From positions 4,832,001-4,896,000 of the forward strand of contig JAPNXP010000008.1 in NCBI GenBank assembly GCA_028753945.1: 64,000 bases of DNA. Reading direction: 5' to 3'. How positions within the stretch are numbered: position 1 is the first letter of the stretch; every line of letters starts with the position of its first letter. A model generated the notes under the pieces. It saw only the letters and a list, made by a program, of their open reading frames with translations. It searched no databases and was not told the origin of the DNA. The position numbers and the translations under genes are program-made. Of the stretch, positions 10,980 to 21,846 are shown in pieces. This DNA comes from Hexactinellida sp. DTS-2022. Taxonomy: Eukaryota > Porifera > Hexactinellida.

Positions 10980-11933
10980 AACACAGTGCTAATTTAAGGA
11001 ACAGATTAGACTTGCAAACTGGAGTGTTATGCTAATTACTAATTAAGTGGTTCCCAACCTGGGGTCCACAAGATGTCTAATTGATCACAGGCAATGGGAG
11101 GGGGTCCACAGGATGTCTAATATTTGGTATAGGGGGTCCACGGGTGAAAAAGGTTGGGAATCGCAGTATGTCATTATATTAGATTGTCAGAATGTCTGTA
11201 TAATATGGTTTGGAACCCTGTAAATATATAGTTCCACATTAGTGCTAATTAGGATACGAAGTCCTCAATTGACTTGGGCTATAAACCAGCTACTAGGGTG
11301 ATTAGAAATGAGTGAGGGACAGTAGATAGTATGTAGCTATTGTAATATGAAACAAATAGTCAGTTAATGCTGATTAGTTAAACTAAGCAAAAATATGACG
11401 TAATACAGCTAAGTAAATGTAGTGTGTGCGTTCTAGTTTTAAAAATTAATAATTCTAATAATTATATCTGTTTGTTTGTTTGTTAATATGTTTGTTTATG
11501 TGCTAATAATTAGTTAGCTAGTTAGTTAGTTAGTCAGTTAGTCAGTTAGTTAGTTATATTGTTTCTTTGATTTGTGTTGTTTGGCTTAAAAATAAATTTA
11601 ATTGTAAATATATTTGTTTACTTCAGATCAATACCTAGGTAATTGTTTACAAATCACATACAAACAAATATATTGATATACCCATAGGAATGATTTGCGA
11701 ATAACAGGTATTAAGCCGACAGGCGTTAAGAAAATAAACTCTAAGTATTTATTAAGTGATAATCTGATAAATATTAAATATACAAATCAAATCCCAAGGG
11801 TAAATAACAAGCTGAGACAAGCTATAATAACTCCAAACAGAATTTACAATCTAAGTATTTACAAATCTCGAGGTGTGCATTGACAGTGATTAACTACGGA
11901 ATATTCGGAAATAGGGGAATCCTGGCACGAGAG
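10980..11933. other. Intergenic DNA between MTA and Maf-like gene 2
   Basis: AT-rich, with a TIR element at 11048-11166, a (GTTT) and (AGTT)n tract at 11470-11560, and no recognised gene. Confidence 0.5.
11048..11166. mobile_element. Short TIR element (GGTTCCCAACC termini)
   Basis: GGTTCCCAACCTGGGGTCCAC at the left is mirrored by AAGGTTGGGAATC at the right, with GGGGTCCAC motifs repeated inside. The terminus resembles those of hAT-type MITEs. I found no clear target-site duplication. Confidence 0.45.
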
Positions 11934-11943
11934 TATATATATA
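11934..11943 (+). promoter_or_regulatory. TATA box of Maf-like gene 2
   Basis: TATATATATA lies about 55 bp upstream of the ATG at 11995. Confidence 0.45.
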
Positions 11944-11994
11944 GGAAATAATATAAAATATGTATAATTACAGTTCTGCGAAGAAATACAAGGA

Positions 11995-12291
11995 ATGTCC
12001 GGGAAAGAATTGACTGTTTTGAGCGAGGTGTTTATCCGGGAGGCCAGCTGTGAGGAGCTGGAGAAACAGCTGGAGGGAAGGTGCGAGATAGAAGTTATGC
12101 GCATAAAGTGTCTGCGGAGAAGGCTCAAACAGAGGGGATATAAGAACAACTACGATAAGCGGGTCCGAGAGGGCGACAGGGATCTGGTTAGGGAAATAGC
12201 GGGACTTAAACGGGAGAAGAGGGAACTCGAGAAGGAGAGACTGACTCTGATAGCTGAGATTAGCCTGTATAGCAGGTTCACACACAAATGA
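11995..12291 (+). CDS. Maf-like bZIP protein 2 (intronless, 98 aa)
   Basis: This is the shortest of the six and the one that best shows the Maf relationship. Residues 41-56 read RRRLKQRGYKNNYDKR, matching the Maf pattern RRTLKNRGYAxSCRxKR in register, including RGY. The invariant Asn is Gln46 and the invariant Arg is Asp54. The heptad is Leu64, 71, 78, 85 and Tyr92. The preceding segment (about 10-40) sits where Maf proteins have the extended homology region but is poorly conserved. There is no activation domain. Such a small bZIP would need a partner, as small Mafs do (inference). The ATG is the first in frame after the TATA element. Confidence 0.75.
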   Translation: MSGKELTVLSEVFIREASCEELEKQLEGRCEIEVMRIKCLRRRLKQRGYKNNYDKRVREGDRDLVREIAGLKREKRELEKERLTLIAEISLYSRFTHK

Positions 12292-13894
12292 ATATAATTA
12301 ATATCTGCTTAAAGTTACATTAAATTGAGTGAGTTATTAGCGCGCGGGAAATGCAATATAAATATTTCATTCAGAACTCTGCAAATTCTGGAATAAATTG
12401 CATTAATTTAGAAGTTTTGAAATGCAAATAAATAAACTCTACTCTGCTTGCTAATTGTATTTTATTTTATGCACAAAATAATATTAAAATAATACGTATA
12501 ATATTGTACGTATTAAACGTTGGAAAATTTAAATTTAGAATCTAAATTAAACCATAGCATGAAGGGAATAAAACATTGTTATAAGTTATATTATAAAATG
12601 TTGTCTGTCACAATAAATATACTATTGTATACTATTATTGTAATACGTGTACCTGGGTATAACGTACTATACGTGTGTTTGATACAAATTAGTAGATTTT
12701 AAATGGGTCCTTATAGGTTCTTAAGTGATCCTAGTTTCAAATTATAATGGGGAGATTTTGACCGAATTTTAAACATTTTCCGTTTGGGTTAATTCGTTAA
12801 GATGTAAGGCCAGATAATACGTATACAATCCTAGCAATTAAGATACGATATTCCAAATCCCTGGTCCAGCAATGTCAATGTATGAACTAGTACCGGTAAT
12901 TGATTAGTTGCAAATAACACAATTCAATCATATTAGTTTAGTACATAGCAATCAACAGAGATTTGCTAGCAGAAAGCATTCATTTTAATTGTGATTTTCT
13001 GGAAAAATGGCGAAATAACTAATGCATAATTATGTGTTAAACCTGAATTAAAAACGCCGAATTCATCGAAGTTTAATAATAAAATGCCAACAATCATATT
13101 GACAAAAATAGGAGAGAGCATTTATACTTTCATTCTTAAATAAAGTGAATATTTGTGATTAAACTAGTTTCAGTTATACGGAACTGAAAGTTTGCTAAAC
13201 AGTGATTAATTAATTTCGTTTCGCATTTTCAAGGAATTTCGTGGGTTTCCAAAGAGTTGGCTAAGCGGAATGGTTAGAGAAGTGAATAAGCTTATTTGTA
13301 GTTGAGAAAACAGGTTTATTACTATTATTTCGTATAAAATAACATACCGTTAGTTATCACTGCGATAAAAGGGAAAGTATATGTATTATGTATGGATAAT
13401 GACAGAAGGCTAGCTAGTATTTAGGGGATTAATTGAACTGAAAGGGATAAATTGGGACAGTAACATATACTCCCATTGCTTGAATTAATAACAAATATAC
13501 TCTCGTTTGTAGGGACACCAGGGGAAGTTGAAATTGTTCCCCTTATCCTAAATTCGCATTAACAGGTGTCAATAAGTCGCCTTATCCGGAATTCGTACTA
13601 GCCAATATTATTTGCAATGAAAAGGTTTTGAAGGGAACTGTACCAACCCGGCACATAAATGGATCACTGCCCTGGCACCTAGATAAACCCCTGATTCGAA
13701 TGTTACGGGCACTAACTAATACTGACTACATAATTATATTAGGCCATCATTAATGTGGTCAATATATATGTGGAGGTATTTAATTAAGAAGACTAATGAA
13801 ATAAATCTGTTTTAACAAATTTAATAAATAACACTTTTGTAGATAAGCCGCCATAGAGTGAAGTGACAATTTTAATTATTATTAGCCGAGCATC
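12292..13894. other. AT-rich intergenic DNA
   Basis: No gene is recognised. A degraded family B-like element lies at about 13494-13640. Confidence 0.5.
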
Positions 13895-14223
13895 CTTATA
13901 TGTAGACAGTCTATAAAAGCCCATACAAATAAGCTAAAAATTTGTAACCGTCTATAAATTATGTAGACCGAAAGCCCCTGCCGTCTATGGGTAGTACAGT
14001 AGATGTCGGATATAAGCACACCGGTTATAAGAACATATCGGATATAAGCACACTATGTTGGAAAACGTTTGCCATCTACCCTGTATAATTTATGTCGGTT
14101 ATAAGAACATGCCGGTTATAAGCACCTTAGTGCAGTTCCCGACGATGTGCATATAACCGGCATCTACTGTACTAATTTATATTTAAGAAAACCTGGTCTA
14201 GAAATAGACGGTCTACATATAAG
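13895..14223. mobile_element. TIR element with another MITE inserted in it
   Basis: The ends form a 20-bp inverted repeat with one mismatch: CTTATATGTAGACAGTCTAT at 13895 and, read from the other end at 14223, CTTATATGTAGACCGTCTAT. A family A MITE occupies 13995-14171 inside it. Confidence 0.65.
13995..14171. mobile_element. MITE family A copy, nested
   Basis: It starts TACAGTAGATGTCGGATATA and ends ATAACCGGCATCTACTGTA, with partially duplicated internal segments. It sits inside the larger TIR element at 13895-14223. Confidence 0.7.
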
Positions 14224-15124
14224 TTATTTCATATAATAATGCCTTCAAAAGAATAGCTTAATAATACAATCTAGTTATGGATACAATAGGATAAAGGAGT
14301 ATTTTCCAACACAGTATGTAAGTTAGTGCAGTAGTACATAGCGAGAATAAAGCTGGGTAAATACAAAGGGACTTCGGAATAACATAAATGGATACGAATT
14401 GACTTACAAATCAGGAAATATCAAAGAGTAGAAATAGCCGGATTATAATTTATGTACAATTGGCAGATCGTTTCATGCTATGCATTAATACATGGGATAT
14501 TATATATCTTGTATCTAAGATAATAGCTGAAAGAACAATTTCATTTTCACCATTTTAGCAAAATACAAATAATGAAAGTATCTAATATCACTTATATGTT
14601 ATAATCAAATTACTAATAATCCCTTAATCGTGTTATCTACTATACGTATATATTAATTTACCGTGTATAATAGAATGGGAATTCCCTATATATTACCGAT
14701 ACCGGTTATATGTATGACCGGCATAGCATATATATTATGCTGGTTATAAATGAGCTAATAGTAAGGTGTACAAACCTCGCAATATAACTAACTGTCAGAA
14801 ATAATTGTAATAATTATACAGTAGATGCCGGATATAAAAACACCCGTTATAAGAACAATATATGCAGTTCCCGACGATGTTCTGATAACCGGTAGCTCTA
14901 TAGAGAAGTAAATAGGAATTTGAATAGCAACGCTTATGGTCTAGTGGCACGCATAATTGTTGCGGAATCTATTCCCAATGGTAGCAGTTAAGTTTGTTAA
15001 ATAATGAGACAGTATATTGCAAGTAGGAAAGTTATTAAAATAGCATTTGTGTGCATCTACAAAATAGCATTGAACAGAATTGCAAGCAAATTAATCAAGA
15101 GAATGAGCATTATTAGTTATACAG
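14224..15124. other. AT-rich intergenic DNA with a MITE A remnant
   Basis: A family A fragment lies at 14817-14895. I see nothing else. Confidence 0.5.
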
Positions 15125-15688
15125 TATAATCCTATTGCTTATTGAGCAGAGTCTCCAGGTGCTCTATTTCGGCGATCAGCTGTTCCCGCTCCCGCCTGAG
15201 TCTCTCCCGCTGCTCGCCCAGCTGTCTCAGCCCGGCCCGCTGCGCCTGGTCCCGCGTGCGCTCCTTGCGGTCCCACCCGCGCTTGGCCAGCCGCTTCCGG
15301 AGACGCCGCTTCCGCAGCTTGACCGCGGCCGCCTCGCCGGGACGGAGCCCCGCCTCTCGGAAGAGGGCGTTCAGGGGCTTGGCGCCCGTGACTCTCAGCG
15401 CGTCCTCGTCCCGGAGGAGCGACAGCAGCTGGCCCTGCGGCGAGCAGGCCCCCCCGCTGACCGCCAGACGCCGCTCCAGGGCCTCCAGACAGGACCCGTC
15501 CTCCGGGCTGTCCCACTGGCTACCGGGCGGGTAGAATGGAATGTGCTCTGCTGGAACCACTGTCTCTGGGTAGATGTAGTCTCCGTTTGTGTAGTGTGTA
15601 GTGCCAGCGCCGTAGCACTGAGATGCAGTCGTATACATATCCATTCAGTTAATGATAATGTGTTATTTGTTGTTGTTGTTTGTTTACT
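15125..15688. repeat. Left arm of an inverted gene duplication
   Basis: This arm is the near-identical reverse complement of 17562-18122. It covers Maf-like gene 3, its 5' leader (TAACACATTATCATTAACTG) and a CAA tract. Similarity stops a few bases after the stop codon and just upstream of the leader CAA tract, so the TATA regions differ. Confidence 0.85.
15132..15644 (-). CDS. Maf-like bZIP protein 3 (intronless, 170 aa)
   Basis: The Tyr-rich N-terminus (about 1-45) is followed by an extended-homology-like segment (about 73-108, with PLNALFREAGL) and the bZIP. The basic stretch KRRLRKRLAKRGWDRK starts at residue 112, and the zipper runs Gln135, Leu142, Leu149, Leu156, Leu163. The invariant Asn is Lys117 and the invariant Arg is Asp125, preceded by Trp. 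The segment before the basic region aligns ungapped with Maf (L-x8-K-x3-R). The gene is unusually GC-rich against its AT-rich flanks. Its inverted copy at 17605-18117 differs at only five residues. Confidence 0.8.
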   Translation of the reverse strand: MDMYTTASQCYGAGTTHYTNGDYIYPETVVPAEHIPFYPPGSQWDSPEDGSCLEALERRLAVSGGACSPQGQLLSLLRDEDALRVTGAKPLNALFREAGLRPGEAAAVKLRKRRLRKRLAKRGWDRKERTRDQAQRAGLRQLGEQRERLRREREQLIAEIEHLETLLNKQ

Positions 15689-15715
15689 GCCTTGATTAAT
15701 ATCAGAAGCCTTGGA

Positions 15716-15724
15716 CCTTTTATA
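15716..15724 (-). promoter_or_regulatory. TATA box of Maf-like gene 3
   Basis: On the minus strand TATAAAAGG lies about 75 bp upstream of the ATG at 15644. Confidence 0.5.
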
Positions 15725-17541
15725 GGACACATTTAGCCACGTGTCCAACTTCTCTTTATTTAATTAAAGTGAAAAACAAAAAAAATATACATTATATTTC
15801 TTGAAATGAAAATGACTTTTTTATTGAGTTGTATTAAAACCGTTGTTCAAGTAAGTACGTAGTATATGCAGTAATTTTCCAGAAAATATAATAAGTATCT
15901 ATCTAAAGGGAGTTATTCAACTGGTGACGAGACACATTTTAATGTAGCAATATTTACTGGTTTGTCAAAGTATTCCAAATAATAAACTGTTGTCACAGGT
16001 ATGAATAAACAAATTGAAATCAAGACAGTCATTTATACTGGGTATTTAACCGGTACAGTAAATAAACAAATTAATAACGAATAGTTTGATATAATATAGT
16101 AGATATCGGATATAAGAACACCGGTTATAAGAACATACCGGTTATAAGAACATACCGGTTATAAGAACATACCGGTTATAAGAACATTCTACTGGAAAAC
16201 GGTTGCCATATACCCTATAAAATTATGCCGGTTATAAGAACACTATATGCAGTTCCTGACGATGTTCTTATAACCGACATCCACTGTATAATCTGTTTGT
16301 TATTATTTAAGGTGTTTACTTGTTTCTGTCCTATTTTAAAGTACAATATATTACTCAGAATTACTTTAGTTTAGTTAGTATATCCTCGTAACCATAAGGG
16401 TAGAGAGGAATGTAAGCTACTGAATATAATACAGGTGTCCCATAGGGATATCTGTCCATAGACAGAGTAGCTCAAAATACAAATATAATATCTGTAAAGG
16501 ACTTCCCAAATAACACGTAAACAATGAATAAATTAAATTGCATTTTCAGTTCAGTATCATCAAATTTGTTAGATAATTATTACTTAGAGAGTATATTAAT
16601 TACGTTAGCGACACAACGTAACAATAGGCATGCCTTACAGTAAAACTCAAATTGAAGGTAAGAAATTAAGAATCTAATTACAAACAACGTAAACACAAAA
16701 TAGGACACGAATTATATGTCGGAGTTTCCACAAATTACCTATGATGAGTAACAGCTAATAAAGGCTTTTTTATGTAAACAACAACAACACCTGTAGAAGC
16801 ATAAAGCAAATAATAAATTCGTAAATATACCAGTGTCCACGATTCACACTACTAAACAAACGACCCCTCATTTTAAACAGGTACCAATGGGTACATAAAC
16901 AGGCCCCTATGTATAATACAATTTTCATTTGATTATGAAATTAATATAAGTAGACTCCACTTAATAGAGTCGCCTTGTAATTGAGATCTCCGCTCAATTT
17001 GGTCACCATTTCACAGCAATATTTTCGGTTAATTGGGTTCAACTAATCTTTGGTCAAGTTACTCAATTGAGTAGATTCGACTGCGTTAATGTAATTAAAC
17101 ATAAGATAATTAAAAATGAATTTGTAAACTAAGTTAAATAAACCTTAATAAAACAAAAATGGGGTGTTACAAATTCTATTTCATCATTATCTAATTAGCT
17201 AGAAAAGTTAATGTGTTTGTTCCTTACCAAAACCCTTTAACTACGTAACGTAGCCTAATCTAATATACCCATAGATCTGTATAATTATAATATTAGCTTT
17301 CTTAAAGTGAAACCTCATATATTATAATCTCATTGCTTTCAATGTATTGCAGAGCCATAGATAGTAATTATTCAATAATGAAATTTGATATAACAATAAA
17401 TCTGAGTTTCATAAAAATACAGAAAAAACTGAGAAATGTAGTAGTATCGCTTTTTATTAAAAATGAAAGCAAACAAATGGAACCAAAATTAATATAATGG
17501 ACACCAAACCGAAAATATAAATTCCTCAGATAAACGCTTGA
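15725..17541. other. Spacer of the inverted gene pair
   Basis: AT-rich spacer with a family A MITE at 16095-16289 and a weak MITE-like palindrome at 16951-17089. No gene is recognised. Confidence 0.5.
16095..16289. mobile_element. MITE family A copy
   Basis: Begins TATAGTAGATATCGGATATA and ends ATAACCGACATCCACTGTA. The internal CGGTTATAAGAACATAC motif is repeated four times. Confidence 0.65.
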
Positions 17542-17550
17542 TATATAAAG
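17542..17550 (+). promoter_or_regulatory. TATA box of Maf-like gene 4
   Basis: TATATAAAG lies 55-63 bp upstream of the ATG at 17605. Confidence 0.5.
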
Positions 17551-17561
17551 AGGGTAGACTG

Positions 17562-18122
17562 TAAAACAAACAACAACAACAAATAACACATTATCATTAA
17601 CTGAATGGATATGTATACGACTGCATCTCAGTGCTACGGCGCTGGCACTACACACTACACAAACGGAGACTACATATACACAGAGACAGTGGTTCCAGCA
17701 GAGCACATTCCATTCTACCAGCCCGGTAACCAGTGGGACAGCCCGGAGGACGGGCCCTGTCTGGAGGCCCTGGAGCGGCGTCTGGCGGTCAGCGGGGGGG
17801 CCTGCTCGCCGCAGGGACAGCTGCTGTCGCTCCTCCGGGACGAGGACGCCCTGAGGGTCACGGGCGCCAAGCCCCTGAACGCCCTCTTCCGAGAGGCGGG
17901 GCTCCGTCCCGGCGAGGCGGCCGCGGTCAAGCTGCGGAAGCGGCGTCTCCGGAAGCGGCTGGCCAAGCGCGGGTGGGACCGCAAGGAGCGCACGCGGGAC
18001 CAGGCGCAGCGGGCCGGGCTGAGACAGCTGGGCGAGCAGCGGGAGAGACTCAGGCGGGAGCGGGAACAGCTGATCGCCGAAATAGAGCAGCTGGAGACTC
18101 TGCTCAATAAGCAATAGGATTC
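17562..18122. repeat. Right arm of an inverted gene duplication
   Basis: Reverse-complement partner of 15125-15688; spacer about 1.87 kb. Confidence 0.85.
17605..18117 (+). CDS. Maf-like bZIP protein 4 (intronless, 170 aa)
   Basis: It differs from protein 3 at five positions: Thr26 for Pro, Gln39 for Pro, Asn42 for Ser, Pro51 for Ser and Gln162 for His. The homology segment, basic region and zipper are otherwise identical, with Lys117 and Asp125 at the two normally invariant contact positions. The near-identity points to a recent duplication or ongoing gene conversion between the inverted arms. The coding frame is intact in both, so both are probably functional. Confidence 0.8.
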   Translation: MDMYTTASQCYGAGTTHYTNGDYIYTETVVPAEHIPFYQPGNQWDSPEDGPCLEALERRLAVSGGACSPQGQLLSLLRDEDALRVTGAKPLNALFREAGLRPGEAAAVKLRKRRLRKRLAKRGWDRKERTRDQAQRAGLRQLGEQRERLRREREQLIAEIEQLETLLNKQ

Positions 18123-19671
18123 CAAGCTCACCAATGTGTCGTCATGCAAGCAACAAGGCAAATAGAAATCTCACTTCGCAGCAGCAAAGATATAATTAAT
18201 TGTATTAATTTCGCGCGGTTTATTAATTCTGTTTTATAAACAAAATGCAAATACATTCTGATTAAAAATGCTGACCTATCAATTCAGTTAATTATTGATT
18301 TTCATAAATTGCTTAGACACCATTTTATGTTGAAGGAATATATACTACAGCTCAACATAACTATCTACCATCTTGTAACCAAGCAATAAATATTAATTGG
18401 CGGTCATTGGAGATCAGCAGTAAAGTTTTGATAAAAATACGATATTAAATGTGAGTTCCTGTGCGAACAAATCAGGCTTTTATCAAGGCAAATTTATTTG
18501 CGCGCCTAGATTAAGTTTGAGCTCGCTCACACGCGCCTAAATATTCGATTTGTATTACGTCTATGGGAGCATATCTCGATTTTTACGCGCCTAGACAAGT
18601 TTATTTTCAAAATTACGCGCCTGGATAAATCCTGGAGCAAATTATAAATTGAAAATCCCATTCAATAACTGAGACGTCTGATCAAGGAAAGTTAGAGAAT
18701 TTATAATTAAATTCATGGAAAAACATAAAAGTCAACATTTCCTGTAAATAAGAATGCTCCAAATTACTTTCAATGATATTTCTGGCATAATTGCATTAGT
18801 CAGTGTACGTCACTAATTAAACAAGCAATTTGACCCACAGCTTATGATGCAGTCTTAACTGATCATAAACCGATCTCATAAATATACCAACCATCAGTAA
18901 TATAATCTTACAGGTATATTTGGGATAACTTATATAATATATAATTAATGAGTCAGGGATTTATATTACCATATATGGGCATACGATGATGTGTTATAAG
19001 AGTATTTATAGCAAAGTACAAGCAACAGAAAAAAGTTTAAATCCAGTAAATATCGGGATTTGACTAAGTAAGTATATTATTTGTTTGCAAATAATAATTT
19101 TATAAGAATAGAGAGTCATAGGAATTCCAGTGGAGATAATATAACAAATTTCCAGAAAAAAACATTTATTCAAAAAGGAAATGAGGAATGCAGAATAAAT
19201 CATTAATGAATAATTATTAATTTAATTAATAAAGCTAGAATAATATAACCTAATTAACATAAATGCCATATTAAATGGAATTTCTAGAAGATAGTAAGTT
19301 AGTGTATAGGATTTGTTTGTAAATATATTGTCTACTAAGTAGGGATTACGCAAAATTAAATACGAACTAACCTGCTATAATATAGTGCAAGTAAACAGGA
19401 ATAATCAAATGAGTTGTTAACTTACCACTTTTGAATAAAATGCTAAGTTTACAAACACCTGCAATAAGACCAGAGAAAGCAAATCTGAAAGTAAACAAAA
19501 GTTAATAAACAACAATAAACATTCTGAAAGCTTTAAATAGAACATTACCTGGATACACGAGTGTGTATAGGAATGTCTCTAGAGATTGAATCGAAAGTCA
19601 GGACTGACAATATCCAAAAACCAAACTTATTGGTATACCAATTCAAATCTAAATATAGAACATAAACAAAG
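18118..19671. other. AT-rich intergenic DNA with CGCGCCTA motifs
   Basis: No gene is recognised. Four CGCGCCTA/G motifs lie between 18500 and 18622. The rest is AT-rich unique sequence. Confidence 0.5.
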
Positions 19672-19679
19672 TATAAATA
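19672..19679 (+). promoter_or_regulatory. TATA-like box of Maf-like gene 5
   Basis: TATAAATA lies 40 bp upstream of the ATG at 19719. Confidence 0.4.
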
Positions 19680-19718
19680 TTAAGAACGGTAAACAAATAA
19701 ACACAAACAAACTCACAT

Positions 19719-20213
19719 ATGGATATGTCTTGTACCAGTGGCGCATACTTCAATATGGAACCAACTCATCATCTGTACATACCGGAACTGAAACTAAGGT
19801 GTGGAGGCCCGGCTAGGGTACCCCCGCTATCAGAGGTCCTGCGGGAACTGAGAACAGGGGCCACGGGGGGGCAGGAACAAAGGGGACTGTTAGAGGTGTT
19901 AAGTAGCGAGGATAAACTTCTGAGGATAAGAACAACAGAGCTGAACAAACTTCTGAGAAAAGCAGGGGTTTCCGAGGAGCAGTGGAGAGGGATAAAAACC
20001 GCGAAAAGAAAGATTCGCAAGAAGGTAAACAAACGGATTTCGGACGGACGGAACAAGAACAAACTTGTTGAATGCGAAAGCGAACTAACGGCTGCTTTGA
20101 TAGAAAGACAGGTGCTCCTGAATGAGATAGAGAGTCTAGAGAGAGATTGCGAATTCTATCTAGTCAGCATGGACAGGCTACAGAGAGAGTGGCATTCCAA
20201 TCAACCATACTAG
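19719..20213 (+). CDS. Maf-like bZIP protein 5 (intronless, 164 aa)
   Basis: The extended-homology-like block is clear (residues 64-92, with TTELNKLLRKAGVSEEQ), followed by the basic stretch KRKIRKKVNKRISDGRNK from residue 96. The invariant Asn is Lys101 and the invariant Arg is Asp109. The zipper is weaker than in its relatives: Cys119, Ala126, Leu133, Leu140, Tyr147. The EFY ending of the zipper matches protein 1. A start at 19719 gives the MDM N-terminus shared with proteins 3 and 4. Confidence 0.75.
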   Translation: MDMSCTSGAYFNMEPTHHLYIPELKLRCGGPARVPPLSEVLRELRTGATGGQEQRGLLEVLSSEDKLLRIRTTELNKLLRKAGVSEEQWRGIKTAKRKIRKKVNKRISDGRNKNKLVECESELTAALIERQVLLNEIESLERDCEFYLVSMDRLQREWHSNQPY

Positions 20214-21393
20214 TGTTGCTATGGAGTGTGTATAGCAAACGGTACCATGGACTATTGGTTCTCGTTTGTATAACTTGTAGTTCCAATTCTAACTTATAAA
20301 TACTACATGTACTATGGATTAATAGATTAACAAAGAGAAATATTGTAGGGTTAATTAAACAGCGTTAATTTGAGATGGAACATGGATACACTAACGGGGC
20401 AAAGGAATTTGAGCTCACATATTCTTATCTGTAACTTTGTACACATTTTGAGGTTACCAGTAACCAGTCTGAATCAATATAAGTATGGAACATAGCGTTC
20501 TAAACATGTTCTCAAACTAATAAACTCAATTAATGATATTCCATTTTTGTCATTACTAATTAACATTTGACACAAATACTATTGTAAGTATTCAATAGCT
20601 CGGAGGAAACACAGTTGAAACAGGTTTTTTCTAACCATTTCTTTTCAGAAAAAATGCAGAGAAAAACCCGATGAAAAACACTAGTAAATTGGAATTTCTT
20701 AAAAAATATTGTATCACAAATAGCTAGAATAAACCGATAAGTTAGATTAAACCGGTTTCGACTGTAGCTCATAGAGACTAGATAGGAATTCGGTTATACC
20801 GGATACGATGGCTATTAATGTGTCTCTGCTTTAATTGCCAGGCGCCAGGGGACGCGAGACGGTAAGCACAGAGATGCGTGTACCCCCCAGCTGTGTCAGC
20901 CGAGAGGGAGATAAGAGTAGACGGGAATATAACAGAGGAGTAATAATAACTTGTATATGGGCGTATAACAAAGTGGCATTTGTAACTTTATTACAACATT
21001 CAAGGGACCGAATTGTGTTCATAATAGAGAAACTTTATAATAAGCGAACTCAACACAATTCAAATCCTATATAAATTGTTAAATTTTGGACCATAGGGCT
21101 TGTTCATAATAAAAAGATGTTCATATTAAGCAGACGAAAAGCAGACCTGACTGAATAATAATTAATGCAACGTGTGACACAGACTAGCAGATTGTGTCCT
21201 AGCAGGAACAAATAATATGCATTTGGAATTGTATTTGTAGCTAAACATAAATTGAGTTGCAAGATACACAATTAAATGAATGAATAAAACTCTGTTTGTT
21301 TGCACAGCCGTGCATAGCGTAGAGGACAACAACAACAACAACACGGACCTATAACAGCATAGACAGGACAGCGCCTAACCAGAAGAGGAGTGA
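20214..21393. other. AT-rich intergenic DNA
   Basis: No gene is recognised. A short CAA tract lies at 21328-21342. Confidence 0.5.
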
Positions 21394-21792
21394 TTAGGTG
21401 GCGCGTGCGCTCGCGTGTATGATGCCCTCGCAGTAGGTGTGCACCTCGTTTTGCAGAGCCAGCTTCTCGCCCAGGAGCCGATTCTTCTCGACCAGGAGCC
21501 GCGCAAGGTGTCGCTCTAAATCCGAGTTACGAACCTTCGTGCGGGCCTCGAATCCCTTCTTTGCTACGCGCTTTCTGAGCAGGCGTTTGTGCTTCTTGAT
21601 GCGGTCCGTCTGCTCCTTAGAGAGCTCTGGCGTGGAGCGGAGCACTATGTTCAGGTCGATTGCCTCTATGTTAATGAAAACCGCTTCATCCTGCAGGAGG
21701 GCAAGCAAAGTACGCATAGACATCCGCGATCGTGACTCGTCAATGGATTTGAGGTACCGAATTATTTCTGAAATATCCGATTTTTTCCCCAT
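21394..21792 (-). CDS. Maf-like bZIP protein 6 (intronless, 132 aa)
   Basis: The homology block is at about residues 28-66 (LLALLQDEAVF, DLNIVLRS, LSKEQ), with LSKEQ matching the Maf motif LSKEE. The basic stretch KRLLRKRVAKKGFEARTK starts at residue 69. The invariant Asn is Lys74 and the invariant Arg is Glu82, preceded by Phe. The zipper heptad is perfect: Leu92, 99, 106, 113 and Tyr120. The gene is intronless with a TATA-like element about 50 bp upstream. It is the last member of the cluster. Confidence 0.8.
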   Translation of the reverse strand: MGKKSDISEIIRYLKSIDESRSRMSMRTLLALLQDEAVFINIEAIDLNIVLRSTPELSKEQTDRIKKHKRLLRKRVAKKGFEARTKVRNSDLERHLARLLVEKNRLLGEKLALQNEVHTYCEGIIHASARAT

Positions 21793-21838
21793 CCCGGCGT
21801 GTGTTGCTCAATACAAACAAAGCGAACTCACAACATCA

Positions 21839-21846
21839 CTTATATA
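21839..21846 (-). promoter_or_regulatory. TATA box of Maf-like gene 6
   Basis: On the minus strand TATATAAG lies 47-54 bp upstream of the ATG at 21792. Confidence 0.45.

Noticed and set aside
15135..15695. Long opposite-strand frames over the GC-rich Maf-like genes 3 and 4
   Set aside because: They are shadow frames caused by GC-rich codon use. They lack domains, while the other strand has clear bZIP structure.
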